Assembly: GCF_021033825.1 (NCBI RefSeq)
Contig: NZ_JAIFXZ010000009.1
Location: forward strand, 62,001-126,000
DNA length: 64,000 nt
Source of the DNA: Dietzia aurantiaca
GTDB lineage: Bacteria; Actinomycetota; Actinomycetes; Mycobacteriales; Mycobacteriaceae
Direction: 5' to 3'
In this document: positions 1 to 9,735 of the stretch, one piece after another
Layout: each line of letters starts with the position of its first letter
Position numbering within the stretch: position 1 is the first letter of the stretch
Translations under genes and position numbers: made by a program
Notes under the pieces: generated by a model
Databases searched by the model: none
What the model was told of the DNA's origin: nothing
Seen by the model: only the letters and a program-made list of their open reading frames with translations

Positions 1-690
1 CTGGCGGTGTTCTGGTCGCGTCCGCCGGCGCCCGCCGAACCGGTGTCGCTGCGTGATCTCTACCCCTCGCCGCCGCCGCCCGGCTCGGTACCCAGTTGTG
101 CGGAGGCCGGGGTCATCGGCGCGCTGCCCGGGACCGTGGGGTCGATGATGGCGATGGAGGCCGTCAAACTCATCACCGGCGCCGGTCGCCCGCTGCTGGG
201 CCGCCTGGTGCTGCTGGACCTGCTCGAGGCGACCAACCGCACGGTGAAGATCCGACCGGATCCCTCGCGGGAGCCGGTGACCGAGCTGCCCGACGGCTCC
301 GATGACGCCTCGTGTGAGGTGCGGTCGCCGGAGCTCGCCGAGGTCCCGACCGTGACGGCCGTCGACCTCGGGTCCGAGCTGGCCGGCCGACCCGGAGCGG
401 TGGCCCCGGTCCTGGTCGACGTGCGGGGGGCCGGCGAACGCTCGATCGCGCGGATCGACCCCTCGGTGTGGGTGCCGCTCGACACGGTGGCCGAGGACGC
501 GGCCGACCCGACCGGGCTGCTCGGCCGGGCCGCCGCGCAGGGACCGCTGGTCATCTACTGCAAGTCGGGGATGCGGTCCGCGCGCGCGGCGGCCACGCTG
601 GCGGCCGCGGGGTTCGCGGGGGTCCGGTCCCTCGAGGGCGGTATCGACGCGTGGACGCGCGACGTCGACCCGTCCCTGCCCGGGTACTGA
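1..690 (+). CDS. moeZ: MoeZ-type adenylyltransferase/sulfurtransferase, 5' end outside window
   Basis: The frame is open from base 1, so the start lies upstream of the window. The first ~75 visible residues are the end of a MoeB/ThiF-like E1 adenylation domain (PSCAEAGVIGALPG, then MAMEAVKLITG). The last ~110 residues form a rhodanese domain with the persulfide-carrying Cys in VIYCKSGMRSA and a closing LEGGIDAW. Proteins of this family adenylate small ubiquitin-like sulfur carriers (MoaD, CysO or ThiS type) and pass sulfur to them for molybdopterin, cysteine or thiamin synthesis in the cytosol. In Mycobacterium tuberculosis moeZ also heads the adnAB-uvrD2 neighbourhood, which supports the name. 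The substrate carrier is not shown by the sequence. Confidence 0.85.
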   Translation: MAVFWSRPPAPAEPVSLRDLYPSPPPPGSVPSCAEAGVIGALPGTVGSMMAMEAVKLITGAGRPLLGRLVLLDLLEATNRTVKIRPDPSREPVTELPDGSDDASCEVRSPELAEVPTVTAVDLGSELAGRPGAVAPVLVDVRGAGERSIARIDPSVWVPLDTVAEDAADPTGLLGRAAAQGPLVIYCKSGMRSARAAATLAAAGFAGVRSLEGGIDAWTRDVDPSLPGY

Positions 691-707
691 CGGAGGAGGT
701 GGGTACC

Positions 708-1604
708 GTGGTCGACGTGAACGACGAGAGCCTGCCCGCGCACGTACGGGCCGCATTCGGTGCGACGGACGGCAGCGCCGTCCCCGTCGTGGCCGGATCG
801 GGGACCGGCTGGCTCGTCTCGGCGCCGGGCGGACCGGTGGTGTTGCGTCCGGTCGCGGACACCGCGCTGGCCAACTGGGCGGCCCGCATACGCGAGAACC
901 TCGAGGTGACCGGCCTGCGCGTGGCCCTGCCGGTGCGCTCGACCGACGGGCGGCACGTCGTCAGCGGGTGGCGCGCGGACCGGGCGGTCTCCGGTCGTCC
1001 GGAGGCCCGGGCCGACGAGACCATCGCGTGGTCGGTCCGCATCAACGCCGCGCTGAGCGAGGTCGAACGCCCCAGGGTGGTGCGTCGTCCGTCGACCAGG
1101 CCGTGGGTCGAGACCGACCTGTTCGGTGTCGCCGAGGCCGCGGCGTGGGACGGCGACCCGGAGCGGGATCTCGCCCCCGGCATGGAGGACCGCGGCACAC
1201 CGTTCGCCACTCATCGCGCCGCCGCCCTGCTCGGGGCCAAGGGGCTCATCCGGCACCGCCGACCCGTCGAGGTGGCCACCCCCGGGCTGGTGCACGGGGA
1301 CCTCGCCCGCGGGCTGCTGTTCGACGCCTCCGCGGAGCCCGCACTGACCGACGTCGTGCCGTACGTCCGGCCCGCCTCGTGGTCCGCCGCGCTCGTCGCG
1401 GTGGACCACCTGTCTTGGGGGACCGTCGACTCCGGCGTCCTCCTGCGGTGGGGTCACCTCGAGGAGTGGCCGCAGATGGTGCTCCGGGCAGCGGTGTTCC
1501 GGCTGGCGGTGCACGCGCTGCACCCGGGCTCGCGACCGGCGGCCATGGACGGCCTGCAGGCGATGGCCCGTCAGGTCGGCGAGTTCGTCGGTGACGCCGC
1601 CTGA
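708..1604 (+). CDS. Conserved actinobacterial protein of unknown function (TIGR02569-like)
   Basis: 298 residues from a GTG start that has GGAGGAGGT seven bases upstream; this fixes the start although the frame stays open further 5'. The order of segments recalls aminoglycoside-phosphotransferase/kinase-like folds: LVSAPGGPVVLRPVAD early, and LVHGDLARGLLFD near residue 200, comparable to the HGDLHxxN catalytic loop of that fold. No clean catalytic Asp-Asn pair can be identified, so activity is uncertain. The gene follows moeZ by 17 bases and overlaps the next gene by one base, so it is co-transcribed. A homologue sits beside moeZ in mycobacteria (recalled synteny). Function unknown. Confidence 0.7.
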   Translation: MVDVNDESLPAHVRAAFGATDGSAVPVVAGSGTGWLVSAPGGPVVLRPVADTALANWAARIRENLEVTGLRVALPVRSTDGRHVVSGWRADRAVSGRPEARADETIAWSVRINAALSEVERPRVVRRPSTRPWVETDLFGVAEAAAWDGDPERDLAPGMEDRGTPFATHRAAALLGAKGLIRHRRPVEVATPGLVHGDLARGLLFDASAEPALTDVVPYVRPASWSAALVAVDHLSWGTVDSGVLLRWGHLEEWPQMVLRAAVFRLAVHALHPGSRPAAMDGLQAMARQVGEFVGDAA

Positions 1605-2833
1605 TGCCGACTGGTCCGCGTCGAGCGAACAGTCGGTCCCGCGCGGTGGCCGTCCCTGTCGTGGCCCTCGTCGGGGTCGTCCTCGTCTCACTCAACCTCC
1701 GCACCGCCGTCACCTCCCTGAGCCCGCTTCTCGGGGTGATCGACGCCGAGATCGGTCTCGGCGCCGCCGGCATGGGCCTGCTCGGGATGATCCCCACCGC
1801 GATGTTCGCGGTCTGGGGCGTGCTCACCCCGGTGGCCCTGCGTCGCATGGGCCTCGAGGCCATGACCGTTCTCGCCATGGCCGCGGCCGCCATCGGCCAG
1901 CTGGTGCGTGCGGTCGCCCACGACCCCTGGGTGATGGGCGCGGGTTCGATCATCGCCCTGGCCGGCATGGGGATCGGCAACGTGGTGGCCCCGCCCCTGG
2001 TCAAGAAGTACTTCCCGCGGCACGTGGCCGCCGTGAGCATGGCCTACATCACCGGCCTGCAGCTCGGGACCGTCGTGCCCGCACTCGTGGCGGTGCCGGT
2101 GGAGGAGGCCGCCGGCTGGCGGGTCTCGATCGGGTGGTGGGCGGTCCTCGCCGTCGTCGCCGCGATCCCCTGGATGATCGAGATCCTGCGGCCCGGAACG
2201 CCCACCGGCGGCCCTACGGCGTCCGCCGCCGGCCCCACCGGGCAGCCGCAGCGGATCCGTCCGTGGCGCTCGCCGGTCGGCGTGGCCCTGGCTCTGTTCT
2301 TCGGCACCAACTCGTTGAGCACGTACGCGTTCTTCACCTGGCTTCCCGCGGTGGCCGAATCCATCGGGATGTCGCGTGCCGAGGGGGGTCTCGCGCTGGC
2401 CGTGTACTCGGCCATCGGCCTCATAGCCGCGTTGGTCGTGCCCTGGGTGGCGGGTCGCTTCGAGGATCCGTACGCCGTCGTCGTCGTCTCCGTCGTGGCC
2501 TACCTGGCCGGCTTCGCAGGCCTGCTCTGGGCGCCCGGCGTCGCGCCGTGGCTGTGGATCTGCCTGCTCGGCGTGGGCCCCAGCACCTTCCCGCTGTGCC
2601 TGACACTCATCAACCTGCGCACCCGTACCCAGGCCGGCTCGGCGGCGCTGTCCGGCTTCTCCCAGGGCGTCGGCTACACCGCCGCGTGCCTGGGCCCGAT
2701 CGTGTTCGGGATGTTGCTCGACGGCCCCGGCCTCGCCGCGGGACTCGGATTCCTCACGGCCGTGCTGGCCGTCATGACCGTGGTCGCGCGCACCGCCTGC
2801 CGCCCGGTCATGCTCGAGGACACGCTGCGCTGA
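1604..2833 (+). CDS. MFS transporter, CynX/NimT-like
   Basis: 409 residues, about 12 predicted membrane helices, with a short basic N-terminus before the first helix (VVALVGVVLVSLNLRTAVTS). The NLRTAVTSLSPLL segment is typical of the CynX/NimT branch of the major facilitator superfamily, whose members move cyanate, 2-nitroimidazole or other small compounds; the substrate cannot be told here. The ATG start uses the last base of the previous TGA stop, implying translational coupling. In mycobacteria this slot between moeZ and adnA holds other genes, so the transporter is a lineage-specific member of the block. A GC-rich hairpin follows directly. Confidence 0.85.
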   Translation: MPTGPRRANSRSRAVAVPVVALVGVVLVSLNLRTAVTSLSPLLGVIDAEIGLGAAGMGLLGMIPTAMFAVWGVLTPVALRRMGLEAMTVLAMAAAAIGQLVRAVAHDPWVMGAGSIIALAGMGIGNVVAPPLVKKYFPRHVAAVSMAYITGLQLGTVVPALVAVPVEEAAGWRVSIGWWAVLAVVAAIPWMIEILRPGTPTGGPTASAAGPTGQPQRIRPWRSPVGVALALFFGTNSLSTYAFFTWLPAVAESIGMSRAEGGLALAVYSAIGLIAALVVPWVAGRFEDPYAVVVVSVVAYLAGFAGLLWAPGVAPWLWICLLGVGPSTFPLCLTLINLRTRTQAGSAALSGFSQGVGYTAACLGPIVFGMLLDGPGLAAGLGFLTAVLAVMTVVARTACRPVMLEDTLR

Positions 2834-2854
2834 CCCGCCGTCGTGCGCGGCGGG
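2834..2854 (+). terminator. GC-rich hairpin after the MFS gene
   Basis: Seven-base arms CCCGCCG and CGGCGGG around a seven-base loop, starting right after the stop codon. There is no T run, so it is a weak terminator candidate. Confidence 0.35.
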
Positions 2855-2932
2855 GCCGGGACCGCGGCGCAGACGTCGGGGGTTACGGATGCGGGGCGGG
2901 GGGATGTCGTAGGCGTGTGGTCTCATCGAGCC

Positions 2933-5900
2933 GTGACAGAGACCGCCTCCACCGCCACTGACGCGACCACTGCTTCTGACGCGCCCGGCGCCCCCGACCG
3001 GTCGAGCCGTGCCGTGGGCGGAGCGCGCTCGTGGCCAGCGGAGGTGGCGGAGCTCGTCGGTCGTGACTGGTCGGTTCCGCAGCGGAGGCAGGAGCGGTGG
3101 GTCGTGCGCGGCGGGCCGGGGAGCGGCAAGACCTCGCTGATCGTCGACATGCTGCGTGAGGCGGTCCTCGCGGGCGTGGGGCTGGACGGCGTGCTCGTCC
3201 TCGCCGGTTCCGCGCGCGCGGCGTCCGACCTGCTCGAGGAGACCACCCGCGGGCTGCCGCCGGGGCTCGTCGTGGGCACGGACACCCCGGTTCGGACGGT
3301 GCACTCGCTCGCCCACGCGGTCGTGCGCCTGGCCGCGGCGCGGGTGGACGCCCCGCCGCCGCGGCTGCGCACGGGCGCGGAGCACGACGCTGTGATCCGC
3401 GAGACCCTGCTCGGGGAGCTGGCGGACGGTGCGCCGCACTGGCCCGAACAGATCCGTCCGGCACTGTCCACGGTAGGGTTCGCGCGCGAGCTCCGCGACC
3501 TGCTGCTGCGTTCGCTGGAGCGGGGGATCGGGCCGCGTGAACTGGCACGGTTGGGCAGGAGCGCGGGCCGGCCCACATGGGTCGCCGCGGCCGGGTTCTT
3601 CCGTCGGCACGAGGAGCAGATGGCGCTGCGCTCCGGCGTGCGCGGGGGCGAGTCCGACGTGCCCGAGGCGCTCAACGCCGCCGAACTGGTGGGTGCCGCG
3701 CTGGACGCCCTGACCGCGGACCCGGACCTGCGTGATCTGTTCCGTTCCCGCCGCCTCGTGGCGGTTGATGACGCGCATCACCTCGATCCGCTGGCCGCCG
3801 AGTTCGTGGCGACCATCGGCGGTGGGGCGGACGTGCTGGTGGTGGCCGAGGACGGGGACCAGTCGGTCTTCCGCTTCCGCGGCGCGGACGGCGGCCTGGC
3901 CCGGGCCGTGATCGACCAGGGCGGCCACGCGGTCGATCTCGCCGTGGGGCATCGGATGCAGCCCGAGGTGGCCGCGGTCGCCGCGCGGGTCGCCTCCCGG
4001 CTCCCGGGCTCGGCCCGGCACCGGCCGCGGGAGCACGGGGTCGGGCCGGGCAGAGCCGTCGGTTCGTCGGGAGCGCCCGGGCGGGGCGGGGCCGTGCAGG
4101 TCGCGGTCGCGGGGTCCGCGGCGGCGGAGGCCGCGCTGGTCGCGGACTTCCTGCGCCGTCGGCACGTCCTGGACGGGGTGGACTACTCGGAGATGGCGGT
4201 CGTGACCCGCTCCCTGCCGCGGGTCGCCGATGCACTGCTCGCCGCACTGGACGCCGCCGGGGTGCCGGTCGTGGACGCGGGGGCCGAGCTCCCGCCCGCG
4301 CACGACCCGGTGGTCGCGGCACTGCTGCTGCTCCTGCGCTCGGTCGCGGAGGGGGACGAGTTCACCGACGAGGACCGGATCCTCACCCTGCTCGCGGGAC
4401 CGATCGGCCGGGCGGACGCCGTGGCGATGCGGCGCCTGCGGCGCGGGATCCGTCGTTCGGGCATCGGTGGGGCGGAGCCGAGCGCCACGACGCTGCGGCG
4501 GCTGGTTCTCGCGGACGGGGACGAGACACCCCCGGGACTGACCGTGGTGGAACTCGCGCCCATCACGCGGATCCGGTACGCACGCGCCGCGGTGGCCGAG
4601 CGGCTCCGCGCGGGCGGAAGCGCGGAGGAGGTGCTCTGGGAGGCCTGGTCGTCGGCACGTCTGGAACGCCGACTCGTCCGCCAGGCTCTCGCCGCCGACG
4701 CGTGGTCCCGGTCCGCGGACCGCTCGCTCGACGCGGTCGTGTCGCTGTTCGATCACGCAGCGGACTTCGTCGATCGGGTGCCCGGCGGTTCCGTCCCGCT
4801 CTTCTGCGACATCGTCTCGGGCGCCGATCTGCCCGCTCCCCGCCGCGCCGACACCCGGGGCCGGGCCGGTGCGGTCAGCATCCTGTCGGCCCACGCCGCC
4901 GTCGGCAGGCAGTGGCGGTCGGTCGCGGTGTGCGGCGTCCAGGACGGGGTGTGGCCCGCCCCCCGCCGTCGCTCCGGCCTGCTCGGGGTCGACGAACTGG
5001 TGGACCTCACCGAGCTCGCGGGCGACGGGCCCCTGCCCTCGGAGGCCGAGCGTGCGGTGTCCTCCTCGGCCGCGAGGTCGGCCGAGGAACGCCGGCTGTT
5101 CTACGTGGCGTGCTCGCGCGCCCGCGACCACCTCCTGGTGACCGCCGTGGAATCTCCGGACGAGGGGGACGTGGCGCCGTCCCGGTTCGTCGACGAGATC
5201 GCCGACCTGGCCACCGCGGGGCACCCGTCCGGCCAGCTCGGGCCGCTGCCGGGTCCCGCCCGGCACGCGCCGACGGTGTTCACCCTCCCGCACCTGGTGG
5301 TCGACCTCAGGGCGGCCTTGCTCGACCCGGCCACCGATCCCGCCGACGCCACGCATGCCGCGGGACTGCTCGCGGGCCTGCGGGATGCGGGGGTGGCCGA
5401 GGCAGACCCGGGGGCCTGGTTCGGCGCCGCCGAGTCCTCCACCAGCACCCCGGCGTTCCCGGCCGCCGAGGGTGAGTCCCTCGCGGTGCTCTCCCCCTCA
5501 GGTTTCGGGACGCTCGAGGAGTGCCCGTTGCGCTGGTTCCTGCAGAAGATCAAGGGCGACTCCACCGACTCGGGCTCCGCGGCGGCGCTCGTGCGCGGCT
5601 CCGCCGTCCACGCCCTCACCCAGGCCGTCGAGGGCGGGGTCCCCGAGGACGCCATCCGTGCGGTGGTGCGGCGGCGGGCGGAGGCACTCACGCTCGCACG
5701 CGGCTGGTTCGCGGAACGCGGAGCCGAGGAGATGGCCGAGATGGCCGAGACGTTCCGCCGCTGGCGTGGCGCCACCCGCGGCGAGTACACGACCGCCGGG
5801 GTGGAGGAGCCGTTCCAGTTCGACGTTCCCGGTGATGTCCGGGTCCGTGGACGGATCGACAGACTCGAGGCAACCGAGGCGGGACAGGTCGTCCCGGTCG

Positions 5901-6250
5901 ACATCAAGACCGGCCGAAGCGCTGTCACCAAGGCCGAGGCGGCAGCCCATCCGCAGTTGGCGCTCTACCAACTCGCCGTCGCGCGCGGCGCGGTCGCCTC
6001 CGCCGGCGATCGCGAACCGGGCGGGGGCCTCCTGCTGTACCTCGCCGGGCGTGAGGGCAAGCTGCCCACCGACCGGGTCCAGGACCCGCTGGGCCCCGAG
6101 TCCGCCGCCGCCCTGGACGAGCGGGTCGTCGAAGCCGGACGCTCCACTGTCGGGCCGGAGTACACCGCCCGGGTCGGCTCATGGTGTGACCACTGCGACG
6201 TGAGATCGAGCTGCCCGGCGCAGCCAGAGGGAGAGCAGGTCACCGGATGA
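2933..6250 (+). CDS. adnA: AdnA, helicase-nuclease subunit of the AdnAB break-resection complex
   Basis: 1105 residues. The N-terminal UvrD-like motor has Walker A GGPGSGKT (residues 60-67), GDQSVFRFRGAD, and motif VI FYVACSRARDHL. The Walker B region reads VAVDDAHHLDP, so the usual DE pair is DD. The C-terminal RecB-like nuclease has PVDIKTGRS near residue 988. Its Fe-S cysteines are one in EECPLRW (~864) and three in WCDHCDVRSSC near the C-terminus (C-x2-C-x5-C). In mycobacteria AdnA pairs with AdnB to unwind and resect double-strand breaks. The GTG start was chosen because similarity begins soon after it. The gene overlaps adnB by four bases (ATGA). A/B naming follows the mycobacterial gene order. 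Confidence 0.88.
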   Translation: MTETASTATDATTASDAPGAPDRSSRAVGGARSWPAEVAELVGRDWSVPQRRQERWVVRGGPGSGKTSLIVDMLREAVLAGVGLDGVLVLAGSARAASDLLEETTRGLPPGLVVGTDTPVRTVHSLAHAVVRLAAARVDAPPPRLRTGAEHDAVIRETLLGELADGAPHWPEQIRPALSTVGFARELRDLLLRSLERGIGPRELARLGRSAGRPTWVAAAGFFRRHEEQMALRSGVRGGESDVPEALNAAELVGAALDALTADPDLRDLFRSRRLVAVDDAHHLDPLAAEFVATIGGGADVLVVAEDGDQSVFRFRGADGGLARAVIDQGGHAVDLAVGHRMQPEVAAVAARVASRLPGSARHRPREHGVGPGRAVGSSGAPGRGGAVQVAVAGSAAAEAALVADFLRRRHVLDGVDYSEMAVVTRSLPRVADALLAALDAAGVPVVDAGAELPPAHDPVVAALLLLLRSVAEGDEFTDEDRILTLLAGPIGRADAVAMRRLRRGIRRSGIGGAEPSATTLRRLVLADGDETPPGLTVVELAPITRIRYARAAVAERLRAGGSAEEVLWEAWSSARLERRLVRQALAADAWSRSADRSLDAVVSLFDHAADFVDRVPGGSVPLFCDIVSGADLPAPRRADTRGRAGAVSILSAHAAVGRQWRSVAVCGVQDGVWPAPRRRSGLLGVDELVDLTELAGDGPLPSEAERAVSSSAARSAEERRLFYVACSRARDHLLVTAVESPDEGDVAPSRFVDEIADLATAGHPSGQLGPLPGPARHAPTVFTLPHLVVDLRAALLDPATDPADATHAAGLLAGLRDAGVAEADPGAWFGAAESSTSTPAFPAAEGESLAVLSPSGFGTLEECPLRWFLQKIKGDSTDSGSAAALVRGSAVHALTQAVEGGVPEDAIRAVVRRRAEALTLARGWFAERGAEEMAEMAETFRRWRGATRGEYTTAGVEEPFQFDVPGDVRVRGRIDRLEATEAGQVVPVDIKTGRSAVTKAEAAAHPQLALYQLAVARGAVASAGDREPGGGLLLYLAGREGKLPTDRVQDPLGPESAAALDERVVEAGRSTVGPEYTARVGSWCDHCDVRSSCPAQPEGEQVTG

Positions 6251-9200
6251 GCGCCCGCATCAGCCCCGCCGCGATCGCCGACGCCCTCGGCATCCACCGG
6301 CCGACGCCGGAACAGGCCGAGGTGATCGCCGGCCCCTCCGAGCCCACGCTGGTACTCGCGGGTGCAGGAGCCGGCAAGACCGAGACCATGGCCGCCCGGG
6401 TGGTGTGGCTCGTGGCCAACGGTTACGCCCGACCCGGGGAGATCCTGGGCCTGACCTTCACCCGTAAGGCGGCCCAACAGTTGTCGAGGCGGATTCGTCG
6501 ACGCCTCGAGGCGCTCGCGAGGAGCCAGCTGTGCACGGGTCCCGGAGCGGATCCGGCGATCGCCGAGGCCATCCGTACCGAGGACCCGCAGATCTCGACC
6601 TATCACGCCTTCGCCGGGACCCTCCTCGGTTCCTACGGACTGCTGGTGCCGGTCGAGCCGGACTCCCGGCTGCTCACCCCGACGGCCGCGTTCCAGCTGG
6701 CCCATGACGTGGTCTCGCGGTGGGAGAGCCCGCTGACCACCGGCTCCGGCTCGGCGAAGATCACCCGTGATGTGCTCGCCCTCGCGGGCCAATTGTCCGA
6801 CCACCTGGTGACGACCGACGATCTGCGCGCCCACCCGGACCTTGTCACGACGCTCATCGCCACGCTCCCGCCCGGGCCGCGGCAGAAGGACACCCCGACG
6901 GCCTGGCTGAGTGGCTGCGCCGACGTGCAGGGCCACCGCGACGAGCTCGCCGACCTCGTGGATGCCGTCGCGGCGCGCATGCGCTCGGAGTCGGCGTTGG
7001 ACCACGCCTCACAGATGGCGCTGGCCGCCACCGTCGCGCGGGACCATCCGGAGGTGGGCCTCGCCGAGCGGCGGGCGTTCCGGGTCGTGCTGCTGGACGA
7101 GTACCAGGACACCGGGCACTCCCAGAGGGTCCTGCTGTCCTCGCTGTTCGGGGAGGGGGCGGATCCGGTGCCGGCGGTGACGGCCGTCGGCGACCCCATG
7201 CAGTCCATCTACGGATGGCGGGGGGCATCGGCCTCCAATCTCGACAGGTTCCGCGAGGATTTCCCCCTGCCCGACGGCAGCGGGTCGCACCTGCGGGAGC
7301 TGACCACCTCGTGGCGGAACCCGCCCGAGGTCCTCGAGTTGGCGAACCGGATCACCGAACCGCTACGCGGACGCCCCGGCTCGATCCGCGTGCCGGAGCT
7401 CAGGGCCAGGCCGGGCGCCGAGCCGGCCGACCTGCTGGTGGCGGTACACGACACCGTCGACGACGAACGGGCGTGGCTCGCCGACCAGATCGCGGCGCGC
7501 TACCGGGCCGCGATCGACGCCGGGCGGGTGCCCACCGCGGCTGTACTGGTGCGGCGCAACGGCGACTCGGCCGCGATCGCCGACGCCCTCGAGGCACGCG
7601 GCATCCCCGCCGAGGTGGTGGGCGTCGGCGGGCTGCTCGACATCCCCGAGGTCGCGGACGTGGTGGCACTTCTCACCGTGGTCGCGCGGCCCGGAGCCGG
7701 GGCCGCGCTGCTGCGACTGCTCAGCGGATCCAGGTTCGCCCTCGGCGCCACCGACCTCGCGGCCCTCGCGCGCCGCGCCGCGCTTCTGTCCCTGCGTCGT
7801 TCCGTGCCCGCGACAGGTGTCGTGACGGACCTGCGCGCGCTCGAGGAGATCCTCGACGACATCGCGCGCGGCGAGGAGATCGACACCGCCGGATTGGCCG
7901 ATGCCCTGGCAGACCCGGGCCCGGAGAAGGACTACAGCGCTGCGGGCGCCGCCCGCATCGACGAACTCGCCGGGATCGTCTCCGCGCTCCGCTCGCGCGC
8001 GTCCGCACCACCGGCCCGACTCGCCGCCGCAGCCGAGAAGGCCCTCGGTCTCGACGCCGAGGTGCGGTTGCGTCAGCGGACGGGTGGAGGCGACGCCAGA
8101 GAACAGCTCGACCAGCTGCAGGAGATCGCGGCCGGATTCCGGCCCGAGAGCGGGACAGGCCTCGACGCGTTCCTCGCGTACCTCGATCTCGCCCGCAGTG
8201 TCGACGGAGGGCTCGCCCGCGGCGAGGTCGTGGCGGCTCCCGGACGCGCTCAGATCCTCACCGTCCACTCGGCCAAGGGGCTCGAGTGGGAGATCGTCGG
8301 GGTGCCCCACCTGTCCACCGGGATCTTCCCCTCCGGCCAGGCGCCCGAGACGTCGCTCCGGACCGCGACGCAGCTTCCCGAACAGCTTCGCGGGGACCGG
8401 GAATCGGAGGAGAACCCGGGCGGGGTCCCCGTGCCACGACTTGACGACGTCACCGACCGCAAGCTCTTGGAGACCGCGCTGGGCGGCCACATCGACCGCG
8501 TCAGACGGCGTTCGCTCGATGAGGACCGGCGGCTGTACTACGTGGCGGTCACCCGGGCCGAGCAGACGCTCCTGCTGTCCGGGTCGCACTGGGTCGGCGC
8601 AGCAGCCGCGCCCCGCGGGCCGTCGGAGTTCCTCGACGAGGCTCTGGAGGCGTGCCGCGGTGACCGGCCGGTGGGCGTGATCGACCACGTCGTCGTCGCC
8701 CCCAGCCCCACCAACCCCGCCACCTCGCGGAGGATCGAGGCGACCTGGCCTCGTGAGGTGGCTCCGAACCTCCTGGCCACGGCCCGGGCCGTCGACGCCG
8801 CGGCTCCGGTGGACCCCGAATCGCAGGACCCACCCGATGCCGGGCCGGCGCGGCGCTGGCACCTCGAGGCCGCGCCGCTATTGGCCGACGCCCGGCGCAC
8901 CGCCGAACTGCGCGACCAGGTGATCCTGCCCCGGCGCCTCACCGCAGGGGAGGTCGTCGCCATGGCGGCGAACCCCGAGGCGTTCGCCGACCGCCTGCGC
9001 CGGCCCGTGCCGTTCCGCCCCGATCGCTTCGCGCGCCGGGGGACCCGATTCCACGCCTGGCTCGAGCACCGGTTCGGCGCCACCCATCTGCTCGACATCG
9101 ACGACCTGCCCGGGGCGGGCGACCAGGGGGCCGACGACGGGCTGTCCGAGGCGGACTTCACCGCACTCCAGGAGGCTTTCGAGAGATCACGATGGGCCCG

Positions 9201-9579
9201 GAAGACACCGCACGCGGTGGAGGTGCCGTTCGAGGTCGGTCTCGGTGAACACCTGCTGCGGGGTCGGATGGACGCGGTGTTCGCCGACGGCGACGGGTGG
9301 GTCGTCGTGGACTGGAAGACCGGGCGGGTCCCCGCTGAGGCCGACATGCCCGCCATCGCCCTGCAGCTGGCGGTCTATCGGTTCGCGTGGGCGCAGATCC
9401 TCTCCGGGAGGCAGGGGCGTGAGGTGCCTCTGGAGAAAGTGCGCGCCGCGTTCCACTATGTGCGGCCGGGCCGGACCATCGAGCCCGCCGACCTGCCGGG
9501 CGCCGACGAACTCCTGCGGTTGCTGTCCGACGGGCCGCGCCGCGCGTCCGGGGGCGGGGCAGCGATAGGGCAGGGGTAG
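6247..9579 (+). CDS. adnB: AdnB, UvrD-like helicase with RecB-type nuclease domain
   Basis: 1110 residues, second subunit of the AdnAB motor-nuclease. The SF1 helicase motifs are complete: Walker A LAGAGAGKTE (~38-47), LLDEYQDTGHSQ, VGDPMQSIYGWRG, TVHSAKGLEWE and YYVAVTRAEQTLLL. The C-terminal nuclease carries GRMDAVFADGDGWVVVDWKTG (~1010-1025). Unlike AdnA it shows no Fe-S cysteine set. In mycobacteria AdnB is the dominant translocating motor of the dimer. The ATG start lies inside the adnA stop (ATGA), so the subunits should be made in step. A short tandem repeat spans the stop codon. Confidence 0.9.
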   Translation: MSARISPAAIADALGIHRPTPEQAEVIAGPSEPTLVLAGAGAGKTETMAARVVWLVANGYARPGEILGLTFTRKAAQQLSRRIRRRLEALARSQLCTGPGADPAIAEAIRTEDPQISTYHAFAGTLLGSYGLLVPVEPDSRLLTPTAAFQLAHDVVSRWESPLTTGSGSAKITRDVLALAGQLSDHLVTTDDLRAHPDLVTTLIATLPPGPRQKDTPTAWLSGCADVQGHRDELADLVDAVAARMRSESALDHASQMALAATVARDHPEVGLAERRAFRVVLLDEYQDTGHSQRVLLSSLFGEGADPVPAVTAVGDPMQSIYGWRGASASNLDRFREDFPLPDGSGSHLRELTTSWRNPPEVLELANRITEPLRGRPGSIRVPELRARPGAEPADLLVAVHDTVDDERAWLADQIAARYRAAIDAGRVPTAAVLVRRNGDSAAIADALEARGIPAEVVGVGGLLDIPEVADVVALLTVVARPGAGAALLRLLSGSRFALGATDLAALARRAALLSLRRSVPATGVVTDLRALEEILDDIARGEEIDTAGLADALADPGPEKDYSAAGAARIDELAGIVSALRSRASAPPARLAAAAEKALGLDAEVRLRQRTGGGDAREQLDQLQEIAAGFRPESGTGLDAFLAYLDLARSVDGGLARGEVVAAPGRAQILTVHSAKGLEWEIVGVPHLSTGIFPSGQAPETSLRTATQLPEQLRGDRESEENPGGVPVPRLDDVTDRKLLETALGGHIDRVRRRSLDEDRRLYYVAVTRAEQTLLLSGSHWVGAAAAPRGPSEFLDEALEACRGDRPVGVIDHVVVAPSPTNPATSRRIEATWPREVAPNLLATARAVDAAAPVDPESQDPPDAGPARRWHLEAAPLLADARRTAELRDQVILPRRLTAGEVVAMAANPEAFADRLRRPVPFRPDRFARRGTRFHAWLEHRFGATHLLDIDDLPGAGDQGADDGLSEADFTALQEAFERSRWARKTPHAVEVPFEVGLGEHLLRGRMDAVFADGDGWVVVDWKTGRVPAEADMPAIALQLAVYRFAWAQILSGRQGREVPLEKVRAAFHYVRPGRTIEPADLPGADELLRLLSDGPRRASGGGAAIGQG

Positions 9580-9593
9580 CGATAGGGCGGGGG
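9561..9593 (+). repeat. Tandem 17-bp repeat across the adnB stop codon
   Basis: Two copies of AGCGATAGGGC(A/G)GGGG separated by one T. The second copy begins inside the TAG stop of adnB, so a duplication has set the present C-terminus. Confidence 0.7.
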
Positions 9594-9735
9594 CCGGCTC
9601 TCCGGAGGTCTACGTGCGGTGCCTCTCCGCGACGGGGCCGACCCGGTTGTTGTCCGGGGGGCGAGCCATAGGAAACGATTGTCCGTCTAGAGTGAGGCGT
9701 CTCGGAAAGAGACCGTCGCGGAAACGGAGTAGCCG

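Noticed and set aside
1688-5356. 1222-codon minus-strand open frame
   Set aside because: It lies antisense to the MFS gene and adnA, with Arg/Gly/His/Asp-rich composition typical of shadow frames in GC-rich DNA.
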